From Paracoccaceae bacterium (GTDB lineage Bacteria; Pseudomonadota; Alphaproteobacteria; Rhodobacterales; Rhodobacteraceae), in NCBI GenBank assembly GCA_028284605.1, contig JANQRL010000046.1, positions 62,001 through 126,000 on the forward strand: 64,000 bases of DNA, written 5' to 3'. Within the stretch, counting starts at the first letter, position 1. Every line of letters begins with the position of its first letter. The notes below the pieces were generated by a model. That model had not been told where the DNA came from. It saw only the letters and a list, made by a program, of their open reading frames with translations, and made no database searches. The translations under genes and the position numbers were made by a program. This document shows, piece after piece, positions 15,655 through 24,846 of this stretch.

Positions 15655-16371
15655 TCCCTTGAACGCCTTCCATCGTCATAAGCGCTCCGGGCCGGCGGCA
15701 CCAGATCACGGCGCTCCGCCCGGTCGAAATGCCTGCCGGCTGCCTGGCGGTCGCTCATGCTCAGCGCCCGAATCCGGACCGTCTCCGAGACCGGCTTCCC
15801 GGGCGGGGGAGATGTCCCTTCGACAGCCGGGACCCATGCCGTGGTCCCGCACGCCCGGGCACGCCGGTGATTGCACCGGCCCGACAAGGCGATGTGATGC
15901 GGGTCATCCGGGGACGTTCGCCGCCGCCAGCGACCCTGGCTGGTCCGGAAACAAAAAAAGCGCAGTATGTCCATCGTCCCCACGGCCTATGAAGACGGGA
16001 AGCACTGCATCACCGTGTTGTGCAATATCCCGCTGACTTCGCGCGACGTTCACGAGCGGATCGTGGCGCTGAGTGATGAGACCGATGTCCACACCCAGCG
16101 GTTCACCGCCTGCTTCAGGCCGGCCGCCTCCGAGCTGAACGGCCAGCCGAGGACAGGGCGGTCCCTCCCGCGCGCGTTGAGCATGCGGATTGGCACATCC
16201 GATCGCGGTGGCGCTTGCGAGGGTCTGCGACCGATGCGATGTGCGAGCTCCTTGGGAGCGGATTCGGGTTCCCTTGGGCGCGCCTGGCCCTGCCTTCTTC
16301 GGCCGCGTGCCCACTTGAAGAACGTGATGTTATAACATAACAGTTCGGCAATCTCGGTTCGGAGGTCAGGC
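15655..16371. other. 717-bp region upstream of zur with a Zur-type box and no firm gene
   Basis: One plus-strand frame at 15967-16335 (122 codons, start MSIVPTAYEDGKHCITVLCN) could be a small gene or the remnant of one; its first 45 residues look protein-like, and the remainder is Arg/Ser/Pro-rich noise. It has no clear Shine-Dalgarno. Elsewhere in the gap nothing is convincing. The only strong signal is the palindrome at 16324-16341 immediately before zur. Confidence 0.4.
16324..16341. promoter_or_regulatory. Zur box upstream of zur
   Basis: GTGATGTTATAACATAAC: a perfect 12-bp core palindrome ATGTTATAACAT flanked by GT and AC arms after one mismatched position each side. This closely matches the alphaproteobacterial Zur operator type (a TGTTATAACA-centred palindrome). 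It ends 30 bp before the zur ATG and stands out as an AT-rich island in GC-rich DNA, so it predicts zinc-dependent autorepression of zur and the whole downstream run of genes. Confidence 0.82.
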
Positions 16372-16773
16372 ATGGGCAGGCGCGGAGAGATGCTGCAGGC
16401 GGAGGTGCTGGCCGTTTTGCGCGGAAGCGAGAGCCCGCTCTCTGCCTATGACGTCCTTGGAGAGTTGCGCAAAACCAGGCCGAAGATCGCGCCGCCGACT
16501 GTGTATCGCGCGCTTGCGGCCCTCACGGCGAGTCGGCTCGTCCATCGCCTCGAATCGCTGAGCGCCTACATGGCCTGTCAATCGGATTGTCACCAGAGTG
16601 CGTCGATCCTGTCGATCTGCGACGATTGCGGCATCGTCGAAGAGAGTGTCGCCCCCGAAGTCCTGGAGGACCTGTCCTCGGTCGCCGGGAAGTCGGGTTT
16701 TCGACCCGCGCGTCATGTGATCGAGATCCACGGGGTATGCGCGTCCTGCGTCGGTGCGGAAACCTCCGGATGA
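16372..16773 (+). CDS. zur: Zinc uptake regulator, Fur family
   Basis: 133 residues. Zur represses zinc-uptake genes when loaded with zinc. The N-terminal winged helix reads SAYDVLGELRKT, then PPTVYRALAALTASRLVHRLES, the Fur-family recognition region. Zinc ligands are visible as SDCHQSASILSICDDC (regulatory and structural residues, with Cys83 and Cys86) and GVCASC (Cys123, Cys126), the four-Cys structural site. The start follows GGAGGTCAGGC. A Zur-type operator lies 30 bp upstream. The stop codon overlaps the next start (ATGA). The combination of operator, first-gene position and zinc transporter genes supports Zur over Fur, PerR or Irr. Confidence 0.9.
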   Translation: MGRRGEMLQAEVLAVLRGSESPLSAYDVLGELRKTRPKIAPPTVYRALAALTASRLVHRLESLSAYMACQSDCHQSASILSICDDCGIVEESVAPEVLEDLSSVAGKSGFRPARHVIEIHGVCASCVGAETSG

Positions 16774-16901
16774 CCAGGGATCGCGGGATGTTGCGGCTGC
16801 TTCTTGTCGGAGCAGGGCCGAGGATCGCGGGCGCGGCCCTGGTCGTGGCTCTGATCTGGGCCGGTTTCTTCTGGGCGACGTCGTCGCCGGGGCCGCTATG
16901 A
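16770..16901 (+). CDS. 43-residue single-span membrane peptide between zur and aztA
   Basis: An open frame with ATGA stop/start overlaps at both ends (with zur at 16770 and with aztA at 16898), so it is translationally coupled on both sides. The product MTRDRGMLRLLLVG... is positively charged at the N-terminus, then has a hydrophobic helix (AGAALVVALIWAGFFWA) and a short SSPGPL tail: a type II-like single-pass peptide. Nothing else is predicted. It may assist or regulate the transporter, or simply keep the ribosome on the message. Positional evidence is good; function is unknown. Confidence 0.6.
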   Translation: MTRDRGMLRLLLVGAGPRIAGAALVVALIWAGFFWATSSPGPL

Positions 16902-17641
16902 GTGCCGCGATTGCCTTCGAGAACCTGACGCTGGGCTATGACCGGCTGCCGGCCGTGTCGCGGCTTGATGCCGCCATCGATGAGGGGAGCCTGACGGCGA
17001 TCGTCGGCCCCAACGGTGCGGGGAAGTCGACGCTTCTGAAGGGTGTGACCGGCGCGCTCGCGCCGCTGGACGGCAAGGTGAGGTTCGGAAGCCTCAGCCG
17101 CGACGACATCGCCTATCTGCCCCAGCAGTCGGAGATCGACCGGTCCTTTCCACTCTCGGTTGTCGATCTCGTCGCCATGGGGCTCTGGCGGGAAATCGGG
17201 CCGTTCGGCTGGCTCGGGCGGGCGCGTCGCGCGCGGGTCGATGCCGCGATCGCGGCCGTGGGGCTGACCGGGTTCGAGGCGCGGCCCATCGGCTCGCTCT
17301 CGGGCGGTCAGATGCAGCGGGTGCTTTTCGCCCGGCTCCTGCTCCAGGATGCGCGGCTCGTGCTGCTCGATGAGCCGTTCACCGCAATCGATGCCCGCAC
17401 AATGACCGATCTTATCCGCGTCGTTCAGAGATGGCATGGCGAGGGGCGGACGGTGCTGGCGGTGCTGCATGATCACGAGACGGTGCGCACGCATTTTCCC
17501 GATACGCTGATGCTCGCGCGCGAACTGGTGGCCCATGGTCCGACATCGAATGTCCTGACCGCCGAAAACCAGTTTCGCGCCCGCCAGATGTGCGAGGCCT
17601 GCGCCGGTCCGCCCCATGATTGCGGGAAGAGCGCCGCATGA
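16898..17641 (+). CDS. aztA: Zinc ABC transporter ATPase (AztA/ZnuC type)
   Basis: 247 residues. The ATPase energises high-affinity zinc import at the inner membrane. Walker A GPNGAGKST, Q-loop near YLPQQSEID, signature LSGGQMQR, Walker B LVLLDEPF with the catalytic Glu, and the H-loop LHDHE are all present. The sequence YLPQQSEIDRSFPL is typical of the metal-type (ABC-3) family. The C-terminus has an unusual cysteine cluster, CEACAGPPHDC, which could bind zinc. The start is ATGAGTGCC, overlapping the stop of the 43-residue peptide. Called AztA rather than ZnuC because an AztD-like gene is in the same run. Confidence 0.92.
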   Translation: MSAAIAFENLTLGYDRLPAVSRLDAAIDEGSLTAIVGPNGAGKSTLLKGVTGALAPLDGKVRFGSLSRDDIAYLPQQSEIDRSFPLSVVDLVAMGLWREIGPFGWLGRARRARVDAAIAAVGLTGFEARPIGSLSGGQMQRVLFARLLLQDARLVLLDEPFTAIDARTMTDLIRVVQRWHGEGRTVLAVLHDHETVRTHFPDTLMLARELVAHGPTSNVLTAENQFRARQMCEACAGPPHDCGKSAA

Positions 17642-18507
17642 TCTGGGAGGCCGTCTTTCAGCCCTTCGCAGAGTTCGGCTTCATGCGTCGGGCGTTGCTC
17701 GGCTGCGTCGCGATCTCGATCGGTGCCACCCCGGTTGGTGTCTTCCTGATGCTGCGCCGGATGAGCCTGACCGGGGACGCGATGGCCCATGCGATCCTGC
17801 CCGGCGCGGCGGTCGGCTATCTGGTGGCGGGTCTGTCACTGGGCGCCATGACCATCGGCGGGCTGGTTGCGGGGATGGCGGTCGCGCTCCTGTCGGGCTT
17901 CGTGACACGCGTGACGGCGCTGCGCGAGGATGCGAGCCTCGCGGCCTTCTATCTGATCTCGCTGGCTTTGGGCGTCCTGATCGTCTCGACGCGCGGCAGC
18001 AATGTCGACCTGATGCATGTGCTCTTCGGCACGGTGCTGGCGCTCGACGACGCCGCGCTGATCCTGCTGTGCTCCATCGCGAGCCTGTCGGTCCTGATTC
18101 TGGCGCTGGTGTTCCGGCCGCTGGTCCTCGAATGCGCCGATCCGCAATTCCTGCGCTCGGTCAGCGGGCTCAGCGCGGTGACGCATTTCACCTTCCTGGC
18201 GCTGGTTGTGATGAACCTCGTCGGCGGCTTCCACGCGCTGGGGACGCTGATGGCGGTGGGCATCATGATCCTGCCCGCGGCTGCCGCACGGTTTTGGGCC
18301 GACAGCATCGGCGGGCTGATCACCGTCGCCGTCGTCGTCGCGATCCTGTCGAGCCTGACGGGACTGCTCTTGTCCTATCACTACAGCCTGCCCTCGGGGC
18401 CGGCGATCATCCTGGTGGCCGGCATGGCCTACGGGGTGTCGCTGATCCTGGGGCCCGTAGGTGGCCTGGTCGCCCAGGCTGTCCCACGACGCCATTCCGA
18501 GACATAA
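17638..18507 (+). CDS. aztB: Zinc ABC transporter permease (AztB/ZnuB type)
   Basis: 289 residues with about eight to nine membrane helices, the ABC-3 permease fold. The helix-rich sequence contains the family's [21 protein letters not shown] block near residues 40-60, and the later [22 protein letters not shown] segment that contacts the ATPase. It forms the membrane channel with AztA and receives zinc from AztC. It begins with an ATGA overlap with aztA, and the aztC ATG follows 20 bp after its stop. An upstream ATG at 17620 in the same frame would overlap the aztA end more deeply and is less likely. Confidence 0.93.
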   Translation: MIWEAVFQPFAEFGFMRRALLGCVAISIGATPVGVFLMLRRMSLTGDAMAHAILPGAAVGYLVAGLSLGAMTIGGLVAGMAVALLSGFVTRVTALREDASLAAFYLISLALGVLIVSTRGSNVDLMHVLFGTVLALDDAALILLCSIASLSVLILALVFRPLVLECADPQFLRSVSGLSAVTHFTFLALVVMNLVGGFHALGTLMAVGIMILPAAAARFWADSIGGLITVAVVVAILSSLTGLLLSYHYSLPSGPAIILVAGMAYGVSLILGPVGGLVAQAVPRRHSET

Positions 18508-18526
18508 AAACAGGGAACCCGAACTC

Positions 18527-19717
18527 ATGTCTTCACGCAGAACGCTTCTGAGATCCGCCACCGCGCTTGTCGCACTCACCGTCTCCGGCCCGACGATCGC
18601 CTGGGCCGACGAGCCGATCCCGGTGGTCGCCACCTTCTCGATCCTGGGCGACATGGTCGAACGCATCGGCGGCGAGCATGTGAGTGTCACGACGCTCGTC
18701 GGACCCGATGGCGACGCCCATGTCTATCAGCCGACGCCTCGGGATGCCCGCGCGGTGAGCGAGGCGGATGTGATGATCATAAACGGCCTTGAGTTCGAAG
18801 GCTGGCTGGAGCGTCTGTCCGAAGCCGCGGCCTTTGACGGCAGCATGGTGGTCGCGACGACGGGGATCGAACCCATCGCCTATGAAGACGACCATCACGA
18901 CCACGGCGACGACCACGCCGGTCACGATCACGACCATGATCACGACCACGGTGACGACCACGCCGGTCACGATCACGACCATGATCACGACCACGGTGAC
19001 GACCATGCGGGTCACGATCACGACCATGATCACGACCACGGCAAGGACCACGCCGGTCACGATCACGACCATGATCACGAGCACGGCGACGACCACGCCG
19101 GTCACGACCATGACCACGATCATGATCACGCCGAAGCAGCACATGATCACGACGACCACGGCCACCACGGCCACGATCACGGCGCCTTCGACCCCCATGC
19201 CTGGCAAAGCATCGGCCACGCGGTGACCTATGTCGACAACATCGCCGCCGGGCTCGCCCAAGCCGACCCGGAAAATGCTGCGGCCTTCTACGAGAACCGT
19301 GCCGCCTACGTGGCCGAACTCGAGGCGCTTGAGGCCGAAGTCGCGGCGATGATGGAGGCTCTGCCAGAAAGCGCGCGGACCGTGGTCACCTCCCACGATG
19401 CGTTCCAGTATCTGGGGCAGGACTATGGGCTGACCTTCCTTGCGCCGCAGGGCCTGAGCACCGAAGCCGAGGCCTCGGCGCAGGATGTCGCCGGGCTGAT
19501 CACGCAGATCCGCGAAGAGGGGATCTCCGCCGTCTTCGTCGAGTCGATCACCGACAATCGCCTGCTCGAACAGATCGCGAGCGAGACCGGGGCGACCATT
19601 GGCGGAACGCTCTATTCGGACGCGCTGTCCGGTCCGGACGGCCCGGCCTCCACTTATATCGACATGATGCGCCACAACATGACGACGCTGACCGAGGCCT
19701 TGGCCGGCAGTGGCTGA
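18527..19717 (+). CDS. aztC: Zinc ABC transporter periplasmic binding protein (AztC/ZnuA type) with long His-rich insert
   Basis: 396 residues, far longer than the about 300 of short family members because of a His/Asp-rich insert at residues 121-220. The N-terminal signal peptide ends near IAWA-DEP. Zinc ligands of the cluster A-I fold are visible: His65 (GDAHVYQPT), the FDPHAW His after the insert, the SHDAFQYLG His, and an acidic residue near SDALSG. The insert has five 15-residue repeats (see the repeat feature). Such loops bind several extra zinc ions and hand them on or sense saturation. Co-transcribed with aztAB. Confidence 0.94.
   Translation: MSSRRTLLRSATALVALTVSGPTIAWADEPIPVVATFSILGDMVERIGGEHVSVTTLVGPDGDAHVYQPTPRDARAVSEADVMIINGLEFEGWLERLSEAAAFDGSMVVATTGIEPIAYEDDHHDHGDDHAGHDHDHDHDHGDDHAGHDHDHDHDHGDDHAGHDHDHDHDHGKDHAGHDHDHDHEHGDDHAGHDHDHDHDHAEAAHDHDDHGHHGHDHGAFDPHAWQSIGHAVTYVDNIAAGLAQADPENAAAFYENRAAYVAELEALEAEVAAMMEALPESARTVVTSHDAFQYLGQDYGLTFLAPQGLSTEAEASAQDVAGLITQIREEGISAVFVESITDNRLLEQIASETGATIGGTLYSDALSGPDGPASTYIDMMRHNMTTLTEALAGSG
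18905..19129 (+). repeat. Five tandem 45-bp repeats encoding a His/Asp-rich loop
   Basis: Five consecutive 45-bp units each encode a 15-residue unit of the form [15 protein letters not shown] (unit four has GKDH and ends HEH). They start at residue 127 of AztC and are nearly identical at the DNA level, so they probably arose by recent tandem duplication and may vary in number between strains. A further His-rich, non-repeated part follows ([14 protein letters not shown]). Confidence 0.9.
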
Positions 19718-20654
19718 CTTCGCTGCGGGCGCCATTGACGTCGCGGTGATCGGAGGGAGTTTCGCCGGTCTGACAGCGGCGCTCCAGCTCGGCCGCGCCA
19801 GCCGCCAGACCGCCGTGATCGATGCCGGCGCGCCGCGAAACCGCGTCTCGCCGGCGGCGCATGGCGTTCCGGGATCGGACGGGACGCCGCCGGGCGAGAT
19901 CCTGGAGCGATACCGCGCCGATCTGGCAGCCTATCCGACCGTCCGCCTCTGTCACGCGCGGGCGGAACGGGTGACCGGCGTGTCCGATGCGTTCACTGTC
20001 GAGCTTGAAGATGGCGAAGCGATCAATGCGCGACGGATCGTGCTGGCCCATGGCGTCACGGATCTGTTGCCCGACATCCCCGGTCTCGCCGAGAACTGGG
20101 GACGGACGGTTCTGCACTGCCCCTATTGCCATGGCTACGAGGTCCGCGGCCGTCCACTTGCGGTTCTGGCCACCCATCCGATGTCGGCCCATCAGGCCGG
20201 GCTCTTGCGCGCCGATTGGAGCGACGATGTCACGCTGGTGACCGGAGGGATGGAGGGTGTCGACACCGACGCTCTCGCCGTTGCCCGGATCGGCCTGGAG
20301 ACGTGTGCGCTCAAAGCGGTCCATGCCGATGGGGATGGCCTGACCCTCGAGTTGACCGACGGCACGACGAGAACCGCGGCGGCGCTCTTTCTGGGCCCAC
20401 GGGTCTCGCTGGCCGGGACACTGGCGGATCGGCTGGGCTGCGCGCTGGCGGAGGGGCCGATGGGCGATTTCGTGCTGGTCGGTCCGATGAAGCAGACCTC
20501 CATTGCCGGCGTTTTCGCGGCGGGCGATCTCGCCGGTCCGATGCCCAACGTCAACATTGCCGTGGCGGACGGGACCCTGGCCGGGATCGGCAGCCATCAA
20601 TCCCTTGTCTTCCCCGGCTTCATCGAGCCCGTTATGAAGGATACCGCCGCATGA
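19710..20654 (+). CDS. Thioredoxin-reductase-like FAD protein with CPYC motif and no obvious NADPH motif
   Basis: 314 residues. The FAD-binding motif ([15 protein letters not shown]) and second FAD motif ([14 protein letters not shown]) are good. The redox pair Cys137 and Cys140 sits in [12 protein letters not shown], the form seen in GliT/HlmI-type dithiol oxidases and their relatives rather than the CATCDG form of TrxB. Where TrxB has the NADPH-binding GxGxxA motif, this protein has [12 protein letters not shown] (about 153-164), so NADPH use is doubtful. It starts at a GTG that overlaps the aztC stop by 8 bp and itself overlaps the next gene (ATGA), so it is a fixed member of the zinc operon. 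A role in thiol control of zinc ligands is inference. Confidence 0.83.
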   Translation: MADFAAGAIDVAVIGGSFAGLTAALQLGRASRQTAVIDAGAPRNRVSPAAHGVPGSDGTPPGEILERYRADLAAYPTVRLCHARAERVTGVSDAFTVELEDGEAINARRIVLAHGVTDLLPDIPGLAENWGRTVLHCPYCHGYEVRGRPLAVLATHPMSAHQAGLLRADWSDDVTLVTGGMEGVDTDALAVARIGLETCALKAVHADGDGLTLELTDGTTRTAAALFLGPRVSLAGTLADRLGCALAEGPMGDFVLVGPMKQTSIAGVFAAGDLAGPMPNVNIAVADGTLAGIGSHQSLVFPGFIEPVMKDTAA

Positions 20655-21757
20655 GCGACGCCCGGATACCCGTCACGCTGCTCACCGGCTTTCTTGGCGC
20701 CGGGAAGACGACGCTGCTCAACGCGGTCCTGTCTGACGCCTCGTCGGGGAGGGTGGCCGTGATTGTCAACGAGTTCGGCGAGGCCGGGCTCGACCATGAC
20801 CTGATCGAAGAGGCCAGCGACGAGGTCGTGCTGATGCGGTCGGGCTGTCTGTGCTGCTCTGTACGGGGCGATCTGGCCCGCACCATGGCCGGGCTGATGG
20901 CGCGGCGGGACGCGGGAGAGCTGTCTTTCGAGCGGGTGGTGATCGAGACCACGGGCCTCGCAGATCCCGGGCCGATCCTTCAGACGCTTCTGATCGATCT
21001 CTTCCTTGCCGAGAAGACCCGCATGGACGGGGTCGTGACCGTGGTCGATGCCGCCCATGGACCGGCGACGCTCGATGCGCAGTTCGAAGCGGTCTCGCAG
21101 GTCGCCATGGCCGATCTGATCGTGCTCAGCAAGACCGATCTCGTGCCGCCGGCGCAGGTGCGGGAGTTCGAGGCGCGGCTCCGGGCGATCAACCCGGGCG
21201 CCCGTATCCTCCATGCCGTGCGGGGTGACGGGACGGCCGGTCACCTCTGGGGCCTGAGCGGCCTGCGCCATGGTGCCAGCATTGCCGATGTCACGGCCTG
21301 GACGACGGGTGCCACCAGCGCCGGGCCGCCGGCGACGCCGGACCCCCTGGCCAATCTCTCGGGTCTGTCGCCAGCGCGCGCGACCCCGGCGCCGCACGCC
21401 CCGCATGACAGCCGCATCGGCACGGCCTCCGTCGTTCTGGAGGCGCCGGTCGCCGCCGAGGCTTTCGATCTCTGGCTCGACACCCTGATATCGCTGCGCG
21501 GCCCGGACATCCTGCGGGTCAAGGGCATCGTGTTCCTCGAGGATGCGGACACGCCCTTCGTCTTCCATGGCGTCCAGCACATCTTCGATCCGCCGGTGCC
21601 GATGCGCGACTGGCGGGGCGGCGACCGCCGCTCGCGCATCGTGGTCATCGCCCGCGACATCTCCCGCCCAGAACTTCAGTACAGCCTCGACATGCTGCGC
21701 GCACAATCGGCGCGCGGCGAGGCGAATGACATCCAGGAAGAGGTTTCCATTCCATGA
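20651..21757 (+). CDS. COG0523 zinc-chaperone-type GTPase, first CXCC copy
   Basis: 368 residues. The P-loop GFLGAGKTT (13-21), [10 protein letters not shown], the metal motif [10 protein letters not shown] (Cys66, Cys68, Cys69), the [10 protein letters not shown] switch and the LSKTDLV base motif are intact, so it has the features of a GTP-driven metal chaperone. The linker between GTPase and CobW domains (residues 215-260) is Ala/Pro-rich with scattered His. The C-terminal CobW domain has [12 protein letters not shown] and [16 protein letters not shown] overlaps join it to both neighbours. Divergent from the second copy, so the two may serve different client proteins. Confidence 0.91.
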   Translation: MSDARIPVTLLTGFLGAGKTTLLNAVLSDASSGRVAVIVNEFGEAGLDHDLIEEASDEVVLMRSGCLCCSVRGDLARTMAGLMARRDAGELSFERVVIETTGLADPGPILQTLLIDLFLAEKTRMDGVVTVVDAAHGPATLDAQFEAVSQVAMADLIVLSKTDLVPPAQVREFEARLRAINPGARILHAVRGDGTAGHLWGLSGLRHGASIADVTAWTTGATSAGPPATPDPLANLSGLSPARATPAPHAPHDSRIGTASVVLEAPVAAEAFDLWLDTLISLRGPDILRVKGIVFLEDADTPFVFHGVQHIFDPPVPMRDWRGGDRRSRIVVIARDISRPELQYSLDMLRAQSARGEANDIQEEVSIP

Positions 21758-22977
21758 CCGACACCCACTCCACCGACACCCGGCTTCCCGTCACGGTCCT
21801 TTCGGGCTTCCTTGGCGCCGGCAAGACGACCCTGCTCAATCGCGTGCTGAACAACCGCGAGGGGCGCCGCGTTGCGGTGATCGTCAACGATATGTCCGAG
21901 GTGAATATCGACGCCGATCTGGTCCGCGCCGACACCGAACTCAGCCGCACCGACGAGACGCTGGTCGAGATGTCGAACGGTTGCATCTGCTGCACGCTGC
22001 GCGACGATCTGCTGGACGAGGTGCGCCGGCTCGCGGGGGCGGGGCGCTTCGACTACCTTCTGATCGAGTCGACCGGCACCTCCGAACCGCTGCCCGTCGC
22101 CGCGACCTTCGAGTTCCGCGACGAGGCGGGCGACAGCCTCGACGACGTCGCACGGCTCGACACCATGGTCACGGTGGTCGATGCGGTGAACCTGCTGGAG
22201 GATTACACCAGCCAGGATTTTCTGAGCGACCGCGGCGAAACGCTCGGGGAAGAAGATGAACGCACTCTGGTGAACCTGCTCGTCGAGCAGATCGAGTTCG
22301 CCGATGTCGTGATCCTCAACAAGGTCGCCGATGCCGGGCCGGAGCGCACCGATGCCGCGCGCAAGATCATCCGCAGCTTGAACGCCGATGCCGAGATCAT
22401 CGAGACCAACCACTCCGATGTCGCGGCCGGGGCGATCCTCGATACCGGGCTCTTCGATTTCGAGAAGGCCCATGAGCATCCGATGTGGGCGAAGGAGCTC
22501 TACGGCTTTGCCGATCACGTGCCGGAGACCGAGGAATACGGCGTCGCGAGCTATGTCTACCGGGCGCGGCTGCCCTTCGTGCCCGAGAAGATCCTGTCGG
22601 TCCTGAACGGCGAAATGCCCGGGGTGATCCGCGCCAAGGGGCACTTCTGGATCGCCACGCGGCCCGATTGGGTGGCGGAATTCTCGCTCGCCGGGGCGCT
22701 TTCCTCGATCAAGCCGCTCGGCACCTGGTGGGCCGCCGTGCCGCAAGAGCGCTGGCCCGACCATGAGGGCGCGCGGGCCTATATCACGGAGCATTGGGAC
22801 GAGCCCTGGGGCGCCCGCCGGCAGGAGATCGTCTTCATCGGCAGCGGCATCGACTGGCCGGCGCTGAAGGCCCGCCTGGATGCGGCCCTGCTGCCGGCGC
22901 TGGCGGCTGGCGATCCCGAGAACCTGCCGGACTTTCCCGATCCGTTCCCGGTCTGGCGCCGCCAGTCCGCAGCCTAA
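21754..22977 (+). CDS. zigA: COG0523 zinc-chaperone GTPase (ZigA-type), second CXCC copy
   Basis: 407 residues, the longer ZigA/YciC-like subfamily linked with Zur regulons. P-loop GFLGAGKTT (18-26), [13 protein letters not shown], metal motif [10 protein letters not shown] (Cys77, Cys79, Cys80), [14 protein letters not shown] and ILNKVAD are present. The long insertion [21 protein letters not shown] typical of this subfamily is seen near residues 148-172, and the C-terminal CobW domain ([18 protein letters not shown]) ends VWRRQSAA. It overlaps the preceding gene by ATGA. The proposed role is allocating scarce zinc to essential enzymes. Confidence 0.91.
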   Translation: MTDTHSTDTRLPVTVLSGFLGAGKTTLLNRVLNNREGRRVAVIVNDMSEVNIDADLVRADTELSRTDETLVEMSNGCICCTLRDDLLDEVRRLAGAGRFDYLLIESTGTSEPLPVAATFEFRDEAGDSLDDVARLDTMVTVVDAVNLLEDYTSQDFLSDRGETLGEEDERTLVNLLVEQIEFADVVILNKVADAGPERTDAARKIIRSLNADAEIIETNHSDVAAGAILDTGLFDFEKAHEHPMWAKELYGFADHVPETEEYGVASYVYRARLPFVPEKILSVLNGEMPGVIRAKGHFWIATRPDWVAEFSLAGALSSIKPLGTWWAAVPQERWPDHEGARAYITEHWDEPWGARRQEIVFIGSGIDWPALKARLDAALLPALAAGDPENLPDFPDPFPVWRRQSAA

Positions 22978-22987
22978 GGACCTTCCC

Positions 22988-24172
22988 ATGAAACGCATTC
23001 TGACGCTCACCACCGCCATCGCGCTCGCCGCTCCGGCCTTCGCCCATGACGAGGATCTGCGCTACCGGCTGGTCGTGGCCGATGCCGAGACGCCGCAAGT
23101 CCACGTGGTCGACCCCGGCAGTGGCGCCGAGACCGTGAGTTTCGATGCCGCCTCGCCGGCCCGGCTCTATCTCGGGCCCGATGGCCGACATGCCTGGGCG
23201 GTGAGCCGCGAGGCCGGGCAGGTGCAACTGCTGGACACCGGTCTCGTCGAGGAGGACCATGGCGACCACTCGGCAATCATCCTGCAAGCGCCCGTGCTGC
23301 TGCCGGGGACCGCATCGGGCGAGCGGCCCGTCCATTTCAACATGGATGCGGCCCGCGTCGCGGTGTTCTGGGACGGCGCTGGGTTGGCCACGCTTCATGA
23401 CGCGTCGGCGGCCGCCGAGGGCGATCTCGCGCCGGTGATGACGATCGACACCGGGGCGGCGCATCATGGGGTCGCGGTGCCGGTGGGCGACTTCACGATC
23501 GCCACCGTGGCACCCGAAGGCGAGGGTCTGCCGGACACGCTCGCGGTAATCGGCCCGGACGGGGCGGAGGTGTCGCGGATCGATTGCCTGAACCTCCACG
23601 GCGAAGGCAAGGCCGCCGGGTTCGTCGCCATCGGCTGCGAGGACGGTGTTGCGATCTTCGATACCTCCGCGACCCCGCCCGAGGGCCGCTTCCTCGCCTA
23701 TCCCTCCGACGCGCCGGCCGAGGGGATGATCCGCCTGCTCCTGAGCCCGCGCGACACGACGGCGCTGATCGGCAATTGGGGCGGCACCCATATGGTGATC
23801 TTCGATCCCTCCTCGGAGACCGGCGATTTCGCGTTCTCCGAGCTGCCTGCGCCCCGCATGGCCTGGGCCCTCGATGATGCCGGGATGAACGGCTTCGCGA
23901 TGCTCGCCGATGGACGGCTGGTGCGCTTCTCGGCATTGACCGGTCGTATTCTCGGCGAGGCGGAGGGTGTAACCGGCGCCTATGCCATGGAGCGCGGCGT
24001 GGTCCGTCCGATGGTGGCCGTGGCGGGGCATCGCGTCGCCGTGTCCGATCCGGCCGCGGGGCAGGTCGTCCTCGTCGATACCGGGTCGCTGGAGATCGTC
24101 GAGCGGGTCGATACCGGCGGCCAGCCGCAGTCGCTCCTGCTGCTGACGGCCGAGGCCGAGCATGTCCACTGA
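22988..24172 (+). CDS. aztD: AztD-type periplasmic zinc metallochaperone
   Basis: 394 residues. A signal peptide (MKRILTLTTAIALAAPAFA) is followed by a His/Asp N-terminus (HDEDLR) that is a likely zinc site. The rest is a repeat of four-stranded blades: DAETPQVHVVDPGSG, DGRHAWAVSREAGQV, HFNMDAARVAVFWDGAG and so on, indicating a beta-propeller. AztD proteins bind zinc in the periplasm and pass it to AztC. Position in the same run as aztABC and COG0523 genes fits. A further His-rich motif is EEDHGDHS. It starts 10 bp after zigA. Confidence 0.86.
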   Translation: MKRILTLTTAIALAAPAFAHDEDLRYRLVVADAETPQVHVVDPGSGAETVSFDAASPARLYLGPDGRHAWAVSREAGQVQLLDTGLVEEDHGDHSAIILQAPVLLPGTASGERPVHFNMDAARVAVFWDGAGLATLHDASAAAEGDLAPVMTIDTGAAHHGVAVPVGDFTIATVAPEGEGLPDTLAVIGPDGAEVSRIDCLNLHGEGKAAGFVAIGCEDGVAIFDTSATPPEGRFLAYPSDAPAEGMIRLLLSPRDTTALIGNWGGTHMVIFDPSSETGDFAFSELPAPRMAWALDDAGMNGFAMLADGRLVRFSALTGRILGEAEGVTGAYAMERGVVRPMVAVAGHRVAVSDPAAGQVVLVDTGSLEIVERVDTGGQPQSLLLLTAEAEHVH

Positions 24173-24821
24173 GGCTCCCAACCTGATCCGCGAGGCGGCG
24201 GCCACGGGCACTTGCGCCGCTGCCTCGCCGGAGGGGCTCTCGGCGATCCGCGAGCCGGGCTGCGCGGCCGCGATCTGGCAGCGTCGGTCATCGCCCGGAT
24301 TTCAGACCTGGATCGACGGGCTTGCGCCCGAGCAACTGCCGCGGGCGCGGATGATCCTGCCGCCGACAGCGGTGCGCGCGGCCACACAGGAGATCTGCGA
24401 GGCATCGGGGACCCCGGACGGGCCGGAGCGAGAAGAGCTTGTGGATGACGTGGCCGCTCTGGCGGACATCTTCGCGGAGCTAATGGGGGCCAGATGGTTG
24501 CGGCTGCGACTCGACGTCATCACGACGAATGCCTGCCGCAGGTTCCACATCGACACCGTGACGGCGCGACTGGTCTGCACTTATCGCGGTACCGGGACGC
24601 AATACGGCAACTCAATCGACGGTGCCGAGCCGGACCGCATCTTCACTGTCCCGACCGCGTCCCCGATCCTCCTGCGCGGCACGCTCTGGCCGGAACGGCC
24701 GGCCTCCGGCCTTCGCCACCGCTCGCCCCCGATCGAGGGGACCGGCGAGACCCGCTCCGTCCTCGTCCTCGACCCGGTCCTCGATCCCGAGGACGAACCG
24801 GACCCTCAGTTCATGCACTGA
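24162..24821 (+). CDS. DUF1826 protein (zinc-limitation associated)
   Basis: 219 residues. The core block [22 protein letters not shown] with its two-segment His/Asp/Cys/Tyr pattern matches DUF1826, a family frequently placed next to COG0523 genes and Zur sites. A second conserved patch, [10 protein letters not shown], and a hydrophilic C-terminus with [17 protein letters not shown] follow. The fold suggests a small iron/2-oxoglutarate-type jelly roll, but that is inference. Its ATG overlaps the last 11 bp of aztD, so it is in the same transcript. Function is unknown. Confidence 0.82.
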   Translation: MSTEAPNLIREAAATGTCAAASPEGLSAIREPGCAAAIWQRRSSPGFQTWIDGLAPEQLPRARMILPPTAVRAATQEICEASGTPDGPEREELVDDVAALADIFAELMGARWLRLRLDVITTNACRRFHIDTVTARLVCTYRGTGTQYGNSIDGAEPDRIFTVPTASPILLRGTLWPERPASGLRHRSPPIEGTGETRSVLVLDPVLDPEDEPDPQFMH

Positions 24822-24846
24822 CACTCAGCCAGCAGGGAAGCTCACA

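Noticed and set aside
15967-16335. Plus-strand 122-codon frame upstream of zur
   Set aside because: No clear Shine-Dalgarno and a second half that is low-complexity Arg/Ser/Pro; it overlaps open shadows on the other strand and runs into the Zur box. Kept only as a note.
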